Position numbers and translations under genes: made by a program. From Pagrus major (lineage: Eukaryota; Chordata; Actinopteri; Spariformes; Sparidae), in the NCBI RefSeq assembly GCF_040436345.1, contig NC_133230.1, forward strand, positions 11,480,197 to 11,544,196: a stretch of DNA of 64,000 nt, given 5' to 3'. Each line of letters opens with the position of its first letter. The first letter of the stretch is position 1. Shown piece after piece: positions 24,030-46,146 of the stretch. Below the pieces are notes generated by a model, which saw nothing but the letters and a program-made list of their open reading frames with translations, did no database searches and was not told the DNA's origin.

Positions 24030-27000
24030 GGAAGGAAAGGTTTTTTTTTTAAAAAAAAAAACGCAACAAGCCATGACTAATAATACTTTTTTGGTCATTT
24101 AAATGTTGGAACTGTCCATCTCCGAGTGCAATTAGGGAGCCAGCGTTCACTTTAAAGTGCACATTCATAAGTCACATTCATTTATGGGCGAACAAAAGCC
24201 CAACATTTCATGTCATGATTAAATCTTTACATTCACAGCTTTCAAAAAGTGACAATTTAAAAAAAGAAAAGGGGAACTAGGGTATCATTGAGCACAGGAC
24301 AGAATATTAAAGGAAATTTAGCATGAAATCGTCTGGTTGAGTCGATTTAAGACTGAAATCTGCCTACTGGGACTGCTGAACATCTGCTATTGTTTTTCAT
24401 CACCACAGCCCCCTGAGAGAACAGAAACACATCAGTATTCGAGGGAAGGTGCGGGCGACACAGTCTGCATGCAAGATGTTTCCACTGAACACAAACACCA
24501 GGTGACTACAGAGCTGGAGAGGAAACTAATAGGTCAAGGAGGAATGGAAGGATTCAAGGACAAAAACACAGGAGTGTCCAGAGGCCGAGCCAGTTATTAC
24601 AGCTGGAAACATCACTTCTGTTGATAAATTTAGGCTGATTACTCTTTTTTTCCCACAACTTCCATTGTGCCAGTAAGTATCAAATCAAGAATATATAAAT
24701 GGAACAAATGGAGGTTATAAGACACCTTTGGGAGAAGCAGAAACAAAAGCCTGAAATCAAAACATTTCCGAAAGGGAATTTGTTTTTAGATTTGAATGTC
24801 CGATGTCCTTCGCTTTTTTTTCTCTTTGATCCAGTTCACTTCACACAAACTGTGACGTCAGTGCTGCTGTCAGCACACAAGACACAAACTACCATCTTTA
24901 ACTGTCAGTGCCACTGATACAAAAGTTAATTAACATGAGTGCAAGTGCATTTAACCAACTGGCCTCTTAACTCTGGACACTGATGTGAAAACACATTTAC
25001 CAAATTTACAACAAAAGAAACTTCACGACAGAAACAAGGGACTTCATAAAAAGTGCTTTACATTTCAGTACAAAGATCCTGTGATGACTTTTTTTGTAAG
25101 ACGCCATTTTATACGAGCAGGACTAAGATGACTAGTGATGCACCGATCCGATTCAAATAGCTGGATTTTGATTTGTTTGCACTAGTCTGACTCATACTGG
25201 ATTTATTTTGTCCTGAATGTGTTTATATTGTTTACATATTAATTTAAAGCAATGTTTAAGTCAAGCCAAATGTCATCAGTTGATAATTCTCAGTCATAGC
25301 GATAAATTTACTGACTCCTCTCACCTTCTCATTTGATACATATCCATTATAGGCACATTAACAATATTGGAAAAATATCAAGGCTACATGTTCACAGCTT
25401 GGTCTCAGTCATATTCAGCAACCGAAAACTAGATCACACCATCTAAACCAGGGATGACATGTCACATCCATTATCCAACATAACAATTAATAAAAGACTC
25501 GGGTGTGCCTCTTTACAGCTCGGCGTGCAAATATTCAATAATCAGCACTCCCACTGAAAAGATTCTGACTCCAGTGTGTCAGAAAAACTTCAGAAAAGTT
25601 TAAAACTAAAATTTGTAAACCTTCCAAAGCCAGTAATGGTGTTGAGCCACTCTGAGCTAACATTAGACCCTTTATGTCTACAGCTATAAAAACACTGAGC
25701 AGTCATTAAAGTGCATATTGATTTTGCAGTATCAATCAAATACTGACTTAATTTTCAACCAGTACAGACTCTCAAACGTTCAGGAGGTCATTCATGGAGT
25801 CAGAGAGTGAGAGCAGTATTGAGCCAATGAGGAGGAAGAGACAGCAGGTTATACTGAGGGATGAATGAATGAAGGGAAGTATAAACCTTTAACTGGACAC
25901 AGTAACTGACACGTCATCTGAACACACTGATTTGTCAGTTTCCATCTGCAGCAGAGAAGATTTTCTTATAAGTGACATAAAATCAGTCTCTTCTACAGCC
26001 TGCTATATATTGACCAAAGTCTGACTCTGCCCCCCCCCCCAGACAAAATCAAGATTATTGAAAGTATGCCGAATTAGCTATTAGCAGTTCCTGTTTGTAA
26101 TGTTCCCATGGATGTACACAAAACCATCACTGGATTGTGTTAATATGGCAGGAAACTTAAAAACGTGATGTTTCTAAGGCAAGTTCTGCCGTTATAAAGA
26201 ACATCTTTTTTCTATGATATCTGAACAGATTTATGGACTTTTAATGGCAAATTGCCTTATTTGTCAAACTAATTTCCTGTTTACAGAACACCTGCATGCA
26301 ACTGTCCCTTTCACCTCATGTGGTCTCTTTGGCTCTACTGCCCTCCTTTAACTCTCTTGCACACCTGGTGAGGCACTCTAACAGTTTGAAAAACTTTTAA
26401 ATAGACTATGATTAAAACTGTCATACATTTCATATATCTCGATAATTAAATGTGAGGCAAATTACACATTTTAGATGTCAGGTCCTATTAACTGCAGTTC
26501 CATCAGCCCTGTCTTAAGATTTTTTTCCTTCAAACTGTTACCAGTCATTGCAGTTTTATGACACCTTGTTAAAACCAACAGCTTTGCTTCTCTGTCAGTG
26601 CACTTAAAACCAATCTGACAAAATTTAAGGCCACTGAAAATGACTTGCAGATGGGAAATGTCAGATGCTTCTAATGTGTTTGTTTCTTTGAGGAAACAAA
26701 GGAGGAGGAAATACATCTGATAGGAAAAAACAGGGGATCTACTGTAAGTGCTAGAGAATCAGAGACTGAGAAAGAGAAAAGGGCAAAGTCATCGATTAAA
26801 CAAGAGCAAACCTGTCCAGCGAAGGCAAACAATATGCGACAAACGTCAATATTTTTAAGCACATCTGATGAAAAGCATCTCTAGAGTAGTGCATGGCATT
26901 CTGCTCTGCTAAATGTCAAAATCTTATATAGTTGACAGGCAGACGCAGCAGCATGGTGCTAAGCGTTGTGTTGTGGTTATTGATCAGTTCTCTTTCACGC

Positions 27001-27220
27001 TTGATTTTGTGATGAAGAGTAACAAAAATACATCTTTGAATCCTTTCTGTTTCTACAACAGGGATCAAACCAGCTGAAGTGCTGACGCCACACTGAGTCT
27101 CCATCTTCAAAGTTACATTTTGTTGCCGCTGTGACACTCGATCGACTCTTGTATAATCTCCACCGTTGGGGGAAGAAAGAACCCGTTGGAGGGGATACAG
27201 GAAGGATGGAAAAAGGGCTT
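24030..27220. other. Intergenic / AK2 3' flank without recognised genes
   Basis: I see no convincing coding exon here. A poly-T/poly-A junction lies near 24,040-24,062. The phrase GATGCACCGATCCGATTC at 25,138-25,155 resembles the start of hAT-type dispersed repeats and recurs in degraded form near 27,735-27,830. A C-run lies at about 26,030. The sequence just left of 27,221 must contain the AK2 3' UTR, but I could not pick a convincing AATAAA. Confidence 0.5.
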
Positions 27221-37646
<10,426 letters not shown>

Positions 37647-37803
37647 GTCTGGACCAGGAGAGCACCGGGACAGAAACTTTATTAAAGTCCGTCTGGGTCG
37701 CTCTGGTGACACTTCAGCCAAGTTGGCCAGGAGAGGAAGCGTCCCCGCCTCCTTTTTGCCATAAGGATTAAGCCCCGCCCTCTACCGGGAAATACGGCGT
37801 TTG

Positions 37804-37889
37804 ATTGGCTGACAAACTACTTCTTCAGTAATTACGTGCGTTTGATTGGCCACCAGGCTGATCTGTCAGTAATTGTAGAAGCTGATTGG
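37804..37889 (-). promoter_or_regulatory. Three evenly spaced CCAAT boxes upstream of AK2
   Basis: Three TGATTGG/TTGATTGG sequences (CCAATCA on the AK2 strand) occur at 37,804-37,808, 37,845-37,849 and 37,885-37,889, spaced 41 and 40 bases. They lie 150-250 bases upstream of the AK2 start codon. CCAAT is the NF-Y core site; regular spacing upstream of a housekeeping gene suggests a TATA-less NF-Y promoter. Function is inferred. Confidence 0.5.
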
Positions 37890-38448
37890 ATAAAATTCTT
37901 GCGACGCCTCGTTGTGTCACATCCGAGGAAGGGAATGTCCATTGTTTTATATTATATTTTATTATTTTGAACATTAACAATAAAAAACGAATTGTAATAT
38001 TATTAATTACCATTTATTTTATTTATTCATTCATTTTCAAATTACTTTTGTCTTGTTTTAGGCTCTAAAGGCTTTAAAAAATGGCCCATAAAAGTCACAT
38101 AATCAAATTACAGAAGTTATATTGACTTCACAGTTAAATAAATAACATTTTCTACTGAGCATCAGTCTACATCCTTGAGTCTGAAAATTATTTATGTTCT
38201 TTAAAATCAAATCATTCGTTATGTCAGCATGGGGAGATTTTGTAATATTATATTATACTATATTATATTATATTATTTTGAGATATTAAGAATAATTTTA
38301 GTGTTTTATATTCTGAACAAATGGGAAGTGAAATGTTGTGAAATGAGTGTGTATTTTCATTGGTAGGTCAGACAGGAAGGTTGCTTTTTTTTGCTGTAAC
38401 AGCTTAAACTTCTCCTGCAAACTCACTGGTGGTTAGTCAAGCGGTAAA

Positions 38449-38526
38449 ATGACTGAAGCCAATGTGGTGTACTCTGATATTAAGTTCACAAAATCAAAGG
38501 GAAATGCCACAGGTGAGTCTCTTTAC

Positions 38527-38592
<66 letters not shown>

Positions 38593-41500
38593 GAATAAGC
38601 GTTTATTTTTGTCATTTACTATCACAGCTTTCTAGGGTATGTTCTTTGTCAGAGTTTGAGTGAATCATGAAAGTTGTTTTTGCACTTTATCAGTGACTCC
38701 CTCACCGACTGAAAGCACTTACTCTGAAATCAGGATTTTGAAGACCGAGCCATCAGCAGGTAGGTAAAAATTATCATTAGATAAACTGGAACATGAACTC
38801 CCTTTTCTGACTTTTTCAAGAATAAAAACGTGTATTATTCAGTAGGCTAAAAACAGGAAACATAAGACTCTATTGAAACATTACAAGTTCAGAGCAGCAA
38901 CTTGATTCCTCAGATAGATTTTATTGTGTATAATTTAATTTTGTACAACAAACAGTATTACACTAAATAAATGAAATTGCTAAACTTTTAAAGGTGCAAT
39001 ATGTAAGAATCTTAGTTGAAAACATAAAAATATTATCAGCAGAATGTGAATAACAGTTCTGACATTATGATGCGTATGTATTGTGTTGCAAAGACATATA
39101 CTGAAGTTAGCATGCTAACCAACACCAGTGCTCCCGGTTCTCTGATCTCCCAGTTCGGACTGCTAGCTGCACAGCTAACTCTGCTAACAGCAGATACAGT
39201 TAGCAGCAGTTAGCTGTTACTCTGTTTGTTTTGAGCATGAATACGACAGGTGGTCAATTCTTAAATTACAGATTACCTTATTTATATAGCACCTTTCATG
39301 CAAAGAATTATATGATACACTTCTTAGAAATATTGTATCCTTTAACCACCTTCTGTATAAAAACTGCATATAGTACAAGTTAAAGAGAGTCAGAGTTAAA
39401 TATCATTTCAATGAAAAACCTTATACTGCAGCTTTAAGATATATTCACTGATATAGATATTGAAATGCAATAGAGTGAAAACTGGTATTTTGCATGTTTT
39501 TCATCTTACTAAATTTCGTAATTACAAATATATTACAAACATTAGGAGTGTGAACAAACTGACAGTCAGATGTTTTTTTAAGTGAACACACACCTTTACA
39601 GCAAATCAGACTCTTTAAAATGTTATTGCCTTTAGTGTTGAAATATCTTGTGCTTTTTATAGCTGCAGAGACAGAATAAAGGAACCTCATTCCAACACGT
39701 TGTGAAGCTGAGAGGGAGTTTACTGTAAATGAGGACAGGAAGTCTTGGACAGGAAAAAAAAAAAGAGGAACTGAACATGAAAAGGGCCAGAATAATCTGT
39801 AGTATTATGTTGCAAGTAAAAGCATCAAGCATCATGTTTCCATCTTTTCATCTGCATTCTTAAGAATCCAAATGTAAACATGCTACGAGGAACGATTAAC
39901 TGGCCATGAACATGCCTTAAATTATCTACAGAATGTGAAGAGATAACAGTTTTGATGTTAGCACCAAGCTCACCGTCCAGCATGGCTAACTGAGCTAACT
40001 AGCAAATGGCAGCTACAGTCAGCAGCAATTAGTGGTTACTTTGGTTATTTGCTGCCTCCTCTTTGTTTTGAGTATAATTATCGACAGGTGGCCAATTCTT
40101 ACATATTGCACGGTTAAGAAATGGTCTTAATGGAAATCTGAAGCCTCTTTCTGACCTACATGAGCAGATTCCAACTTTTTGGGGTTGGAAAAGCATGAAA
40201 TTGAGACTATTTTCATGGCAGAGTGCTGATGATGAGTCTAAGCCTGAGGAATGAATGAACAACATCTACCCGAGTATAAATTGAATTCCTCCCTCTGTTT
40301 CACATCCATTCACCCTCTCTTCATCCCCTCTCACCCAGTCCTCTGCATACTGTCGCATACGGGCCTAAATTATCAAATTCTCCATCACGTTCACCCACAA
40401 ACTCACATTAGGATTCAGCCAACACTTCCTCATTTCATTCAAGTGTTGCGTTCCCTGCTAGTGAAGCAGTTACACGTAGTTACATAGTTTTTGACACGTA
40501 CATGCAGACAAGTCCGGAAATCATGTAAACAGTTTTCAACTGCGAGAAAACTGAACAACTCCTTCCCCATTTACAAAAACTAACATCTAAACACACTATC
40601 TGCATCTTCTGCTGTTCAACAGGCTCCCAGCAACAAACTGGAGGGTCAAAGGTCACAGCAGAGAGAGTGGCCATAGTGGTTCTCAGTGCTCTCCTGGCTG
40701 CCGCTGTCATTGCTCTCGGCTTTACCTGTGAGTTTAACAGTTTGAGATTCGAGATCTTTTTGTTGGATGTTTCACTCAACTGTTAATTTAAAATCACCAA
40801 AAATCAATCTGGAAATGTCACGTTTGCAATCATTTCACGCAATTCAGTTTTTATCCAGAGTGCAACATATGATACACTCAAAACATGCTTAAAACAGTGA
40901 CTTTAAGTGATTTGATTACATGTAAATATCCAATCTAATTCTTTGACATAACTTCAATATAAAGGGTCAGATTTAATGCAGAGTCAAGTCAATGTGTACA
41001 ACTTAAATAACTAAATGTGCAATTTATTACAGGAGGAAGAATAACCAGCTTAAATGCTTTAAATAAGCTCTTGAATAAACACATTATGTGTACGTTGAAG
41101 TATCTTTAACTGTGTAATTTAGTAATTTGAGTGATCGGTGCTCTGTTAATTGTGGATTGATGCTCATCATCAGGTTCTGAATAATTTACCAAATGGGAGT
41201 TTCACACACTGACTTGACTTTCTGTTTTTAAATGAGGTTATAAACACCATCAAACCACAGAAGATCTCCAAAAGCTGACGGATGAGAATACAGCTTTGAG
41301 AAAAAATATCACAGGTAAGTCACATTTTGGGTCAAACTCCAATTTTCTCTGCCAAGAGTTGTGCTGTCTGTTCAGCTTCTCAAATAAAAGACGATCCTGG
41401 TGAAAGTGAAATCGTTTTATCCTCTTTCATAACAGAGAGACGCTGTGAGGTAAAAACATGCAACACGGTGCAGAAACCCTGTCCAAAACCTCCTAGTAAG

Positions 41501-42368
41501 TGACTGATGTTGCTTTTCTTACATGTTTGCATGTATGTTTGCATCTGATGATGATTAAAGAAACAGTGACAGATTAAACCTGTGAGGTATCGTCTCAGCT
41601 GCTCAAACTCTGTAAATATGAACAGTGTTTTGTTGCACTTGACTCAAGTCTTTGCTGTAATCTCTTCATAGCTGATCCATGTCATAAATGTGAAGATGGT
41701 TGGGAGCCGAAAGGAAGTCAGTGCTACTATTTCTCCACTGATGAATCAACCTGGGAACAGGCCAGACACGAATGCAGACGAAGAAGAGGAGATCTGGTGA
41801 AGATAGACAGCGAGGCCGAGCAGGTAGAACACACTGCTGCAGCCTCACTGAGCCGTCTGGCTTTTGTTTTATCACCTTGTGTTTTGCATTAGTTAACATG
41901 ATAAAAGTGGTGTTACATAGATATATTGTATTTTTCATTAACTTTCCCTGTCCAGTCATTCCTGGTGCAGAAAGTGAGCGACAAGATGGTCGAGCATGAG
42001 GACAAGTTCTGGATCGGACTGACAGACTCAGTGAAAGAGGGCACATGGTTGTGGGCAGACGGGACACCACTGAACGAGAGGTTTGACCACTGTAAACATG
42101 TTTTTGGTGTTTACACAATCAAAGTCACAAGTTTCACTGAACCAGTTCTTTCTACTCTCTGTCTCTCAGATTGACATTTTGGAGCGGCAAAGAGCCAGAC
42201 AACTGGACAGAGAAGGATGTGGATGGAGAGGACTGTGCGAGGATGGGAGAAAAAAATGGAACAGACCTGAGGTATTGGTTTGATCAATCCTGCAAAGTAT
42301 CTCAGAAAAGTATTTGTGAGAAATCAGCAGAAACTGGACGCCAGGAGGCCGTCTGTATTTTAGCTTAA
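38449..42368 (+). CDS. Type II C-type lectin receptor with two cytoplasmic ITIM-type motifs (complete, eight exons)
   Basis: Exons are 38,449-38,512, 38,694-38,759, 40,623-40,727, 41,237-41,314, 41,436-41,495, 41,672-41,823, 41,956-42,080 and 42,170-42,368, all GT-AG and in phase, giving 282 residues. The cytoplasmic tail has VVYSDI and STYSEI, both fitting the (S/I/V/L)xYxx(I/V/L) ITIM pattern that recruits SHP phosphatases. Exon 3 encodes a hydrophobic membrane span (VAIVVLSALLAAAVIALGF) with no signal peptide, so the protein is type II. A short Cys-containing stalk follows. The C-type lectin fold runs from CEDGWEPKG to KSICEKS, with WIGL, EPDNW and WFDQSC. The EPD and WFD positions correspond to the Ca/sugar-binding EPN/QPD and WND motifs, so sugar binding is possible but altered. 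Likely an innate immune inhibitory receptor of the CD209/CLEC-like fish group; no exact orthologue assigned. Confidence 0.93.
38527..38592. repeat. (CTAT)n microsatellite in lectin intron 1
   Basis: About 16 perfect tetranucleotide units begin 14 bases after the exon 1 donor, between exons 1 and 2 of the lectin gene. Confidence 0.97.
38990..39300. mobile_element. MITE-like dispersed repeat family B, copy 2
   Basis: It starts AAAGGTGCAATATGTAAGAA and ends in an ATAGCACCTTTCA-type segment. The interior has GAAGTTAGCATGCTAACCAA, ACAGTTAGCAGCAGTTAGCT and ACGACAGGTGGTCAATTCTT, in common with copies 1 and 3. Confidence 0.7.
39920..40112. mobile_element. MITE-like dispersed repeat family B, copy 3 (left end missing)
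   Basis: It shares CTACAGTCAGCAGCAATTAG, TATCGACAGGTGGCCAATTC and the right end TTCTTACATATTGCAC with the other copies. The recognisable left inverted repeat is absent. Confidence 0.6.
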
Positions 42369-43254
42369 GTCTCGTTCAGCCTGTTAAACAATCTCAGGAT
42401 CGTGTGGAGCTTTTTTTATGTTTATAAATGTATACGCTATAGAAGTGTTCTTTCTGACTCTCCAAATCTACAATCAGATTTGAATGTTTAAGTTTCTGTC
42501 GAAGGTTATTAAAATGTTTGACTGTTGAGCTCAGTGGTTTCATCCCCTGACAACTGTCGTTTACATTTTCAAACGCTTCTTTACAAAGATAAGCTACATG
42601 GTGCAGAGGTGATGTATTTTTGTAGGCTGGTGCCGTCGACAAAAAGCCTTTGGGATTTATGATACTTACATGTTTTGTTCAGCAAGATAAGTTTAACCAC
42701 TTGAGGATGGGGTGCACTCCATAGAGATGTGTGGCATTTGAGTTATGTGTGATGTAGCCAATGTTTTTAAATTATTTCATGTACTTTTAGTAGGTGTCAA
42801 CTCTGAAAGAATTCACATAAAAATGAAACCAAGGTGAAAGTTGTATTTTGCTCTTCATGGATTAGTGTTTAAACTCCTGAAAGGGTTAAAAGACGCCCGG
42901 TGGTCTCACATGTACGTTCAAAAATCATTCAAGTTGTCGCAGCAACTGGTGTCATTTTGAAACTGCTCAGCAAGGAAGAAAATTAGTCCACTTTTCTTCT
43001 AGACGTCACTGTACTACCCTTTTCTATTTTTACTGCTTTCATACTTACTTCTTTAAAACTGTGTTTTGCAACTCTTCTTCTGTGCAACTTGGAAAGGTCC
43101 ATGTCAAGAATAATTAAGCTAACTGTTCTTTAATGCCTTAATGAATGTGTATCCTGTTAAAAATTTTATACAACACATCCCAGATTTTGCTTAAAATATT
43201 ACCATATTGCTCCTGTTTGAATTGTGCCATGAAGTAAACACATGATGTTGGTGA

Positions 43255-43260
43255 AATAAA
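43255..43260 (+). terminator. Candidate poly(A) signal of the lectin gene
   Basis: AATAAA occurs about 890 bases after the lectin stop codon, the first canonical signal on the plus strand after it that I can see. Confidence 0.45.
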
Positions 43261-43465
43261 AAGATTATTTTTTAAGTCAATGAAGACTGCTGGAAGTTTG
43301 TCGAAAAAGTATCATCTATTTAAGTGTGAAACGACATCATGTTGCTCAACACACGTCACCAACACCAACATGGCCGCCAACTCGACACAGAACAAGATTT
43401 AACGAAGGTAAAAATCTGCAGTTATGTGACAAAGTAAGGTAAAGCCAAGATCGCTATTCAGTATT

Positions 43466-43471
43466 TTTATT
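43466..43471 (-). terminator. Candidate poly(A) signal of the ZMYM4-like gene
   Basis: TTTATT on the plus strand reads AATAAA on the minus strand, roughly 800 bases after the TGA at 44,265. Confidence 0.4.
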
Positions 43472-44264
43472 ATTCAAAAATAAAAACAAATCTCAAGTCA
43501 CAACTTAAAGCATCAACATTCACTGATTCAAGGAACAAAACAAAATAAAGGCAAACTGTAAACCAGCAGTTGACATAAACTGTTTTCTCTTCGATGGTCC
43601 TCTTCTGCAGTGTTAGATTTGCTCTAAAATCAGTCTGATACAAGTTAGACAGCTTCAGAGAAATATACATTAACATATTTAAGGCCTTAAAACGAAGCCA
43701 CCATTTCCCAAGGCAAACTCTGCACCAAAATACACAAAAAGAGGAAAATGTGCTTCAGAATTTGCGGTTTGTTAATGTTGCGGAACAAATAAAGACAAAG
43801 GAAAGCAGAAACATTGAGTCCTGCCTAATTAACAAGCCACAGCAGCTCGGCTCGGCTACACGTCTGCACTGCACAGAGATTTTTTGCTGCTGGACGTTAT
43901 CTAGATTGCTACACTCTTCGCTCTTCTAACCGCTGAATTCTTATAGAAAGCTTCTGGAGTGAACGGAGCTGAGCGGTTTGATGCAGCAGCTCAGTCAGCC
44001 AGGTTTTACAGTTTAAAAAAAGGCTCCATTTACCCATGATTGAAGGAAAACTAGTCGATGAACTCTGATGTCCATCTGAACTCTGACTGTTTGTTTGAGT
44101 CCAAAACAGTTTGATATGAAGGTTAGCCGTTTACTCGTCATAAGTCCTGGCTTGTATTTCTCTGACTCTGTCATACACTTTACAGAATTTTTAAATGCGA
44201 CCTGATTCCCAAATTTAAACACAATTGTCTAAAAACAATAAAAAACGTCTCTAGCTGCTCCTCA

Positions 44265-46146
44265 TCACTCTGACGCCTCCTTATCCAGTATAAATGCTGT
44301 GTCATCTGACGTCTGCTGGTGAACACCTCTTGTATCTTCCTTCTGCACCTCTCGGACGGCGAGGACTCGTACAAGCATGGCCTCCACCGTGCTGTTGTCC
44401 AGAGGGGTGGACGAGAACCACAGAGGGCTGCTGGGAATGCAAGAATGATCCGGGTGAAGGTAGAACAAGTCGGCACGCTGCCTCACCGACTCTGGGCTGG
44501 ATGGAAAGAGAGAAAACAAAGATTGTCAATAAGTTTAGACCGACAGATCCACAGAGAGACGGTCCAGTGTCCAAATGTTTACAGGCATCAAACCCTTAAT
44601 ACAGCAGATAAAGAATTTATAACACGACTCAACCAAAAAATAATAAATAATGAAGCTACAAACCACTTGGAGAGGTAGAACTCGTAGAGTCTGAGTGGAC
44701 AGCGGAGAGGGTTCTCTGTGTTCTCCATCATCTCCACGATGTCTTCTTTACTCTTATTTCTCTTACGCCTCTTCGCTGGGACGCCGTCTGCATCTGACAA
44801 AAACACACAGAAATTCTGTAAGTGAAATACAACACAAACGTACACAAACGTACAGATGTTCACACACTGTAAGAAGACGTTTTTAGATCTTAATTCAATA
44901 TTATTACAGTACAATCACTTCAGTTTGACCCTCAGCCATATCATTACCTGACTCTGCCTCATTAAAGGATTTCGGGGGGTAGAAGCGCAGGAAGCTGGTC
45001 TTGGCGTTGTTCTGGTTGGTTTTGGTGCGGCGCCTGAAGTGGGCGAAGGACAGCTGGCGGTGCTGCTCCACCGTGGTGAAGCGGAAGTACTTGCAGCTGA
45101 AGAAGAGCAGAGTGTTGAGGAGGACGATGGGGGAGTACGCCCCCAACTGTTTACAGTCCCACAGGAACTCCTCCTCCACACGGGAATAGATGAAACCTGC
45201 AGAGGAGAAGAGAGGGACGTATTTAAATCTGGTCAATCTGAGTTGATCCAACGCAGAAAACAAGTCCTGATGACTCACCGCTGGCTGTGACTGAGGGTTT
45301 GAAACCTTTCAGGATCTTGGTGATACCAACGGAGAACTTTTTGAAGATCAGGTCACTGAATATGTTCTCCAGACGACCGTTCTCCAACAGGTGCTACAGA
45401 GAAACAACAACAGTGAGACAAAACAAAAGGAAGTGTGTGATTTTAATCAGTGTTGTCCCAAATAATATAACATCATAATATCCATGAAAAGTCAGAATTT
45501 TGGAATGGGAGAGAAGAAAGTCATAGACAGTGTTGCTCATCTTGCCTGTTGTATGCCGAGACAGAGGTAAAACAGGCTGTCGGGGGAGTACGGCGCTCCG
45601 TCGGGTCGTTTGACCTCAGTGATGAAACAACAGAGGCCGTCACTGAGCTCGGCCGCGGAGCAGTGATGAACATCCTTGCTGAACGTCAAAGAAGGAGCTG
45701 ATAGAAGAGTCAGGAGAAGGATGTGTCAGCCATGTTTCATCTGTTTCAGACAGCAGTGAAACCCTTGTGCCATCTTATTCCTGGTATGTTTAATGAGTTG
45801 ACATTTGGGAATGAGACTGACTTATAATATTTTATTATTTTTCTCTTTATTGGACAGTGAAAAGGCAGAATAAAGGCAAAGGTTGCAGGTATGCGGCATA
45901 CACTTTAAACATTTGGCTACCAGAGCTCCCTATCTGGAATCAAAGGGTAAGACTACTAAATGTTGAATTATAAAAAAAAAAGGAAGAAAGACAGAAAAAC
46001 ATACAAGAAACGAGGTCCAGGTTGGTTTGTGACTTCCTCCACTGTATCCATCTCCTCCAGGCGTCAACTCCACGACGACTCTTCAGTTTGCGGTGCTTCC
46101 TCGACGAGGCCTTAGTTGCCTTGGACGACTGCTGCAGCTTACGACC
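44265..46146 (-). CDS. zmym4-like: ZMYM4-like gene, C-terminal DUF3504 exons (six)
   Basis: Exons are 46,146-46,005, 45,697-45,546, 45,393-45,279, 45,196-44,948, 44,793-44,664 and 44,496-44,265. Recognisable family blocks are GVDAWRRWIQWRK, YLCLGIQQ followed by HLLENGRLENIF, FLWDCKQLGAYSPIVLLNTL, ENTENPLRCPLRLYEFYLSK and VEAMLVRVLAVREV. This is the DUF3504 domain shared by ZMYM2, ZMYM3, ZMYM4 and QRICH1, which has been described as a domesticated Crypton tyrosine recombinase lacking catalytic function. A basic KRRKRNKSK between the last blocks could be a nuclear localisation signal. The intron after 45,546 uses a GC donor (CAG|GCAAGA). Confidence 0.92.

Larger units (their letters stand above)
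38760..40622 (+). other. Lectin intron 2, largely filled by two MITE-like repeats
   Basis: The longest intron of the lectin gene. It carries family B copies at about 38,990-39,300 and 39,920-40,112 and otherwise AT-rich sequence without recognisable exons. Confidence 0.6.
42369..44264. other. Convergent 3' UTR space between the lectin and the ZMYM4-like gene
   Basis: Both genes end toward this stretch. Plus-strand sequence to about 43,275 is taken as lectin 3' UTR and minus-strand sequence from 44,264 to about 43,450 as ZMYM4-like 3' UTR. No further gene is visible. Confidence 0.55.

Noticed and set aside
24337..24624. A 95-codon plus-strand frame with a hydrophobic start resembling a signal peptide.
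   Set aside because: No conserved motif, no promoter or poly(A) context that I can support.
37647..37721. N-terminal extension of AK2 from the ATG at 37,721.
   Set aside because: The family start aligns with the ATG at 37,646; the extension is probably 5' UTR, although it stays open in frame.
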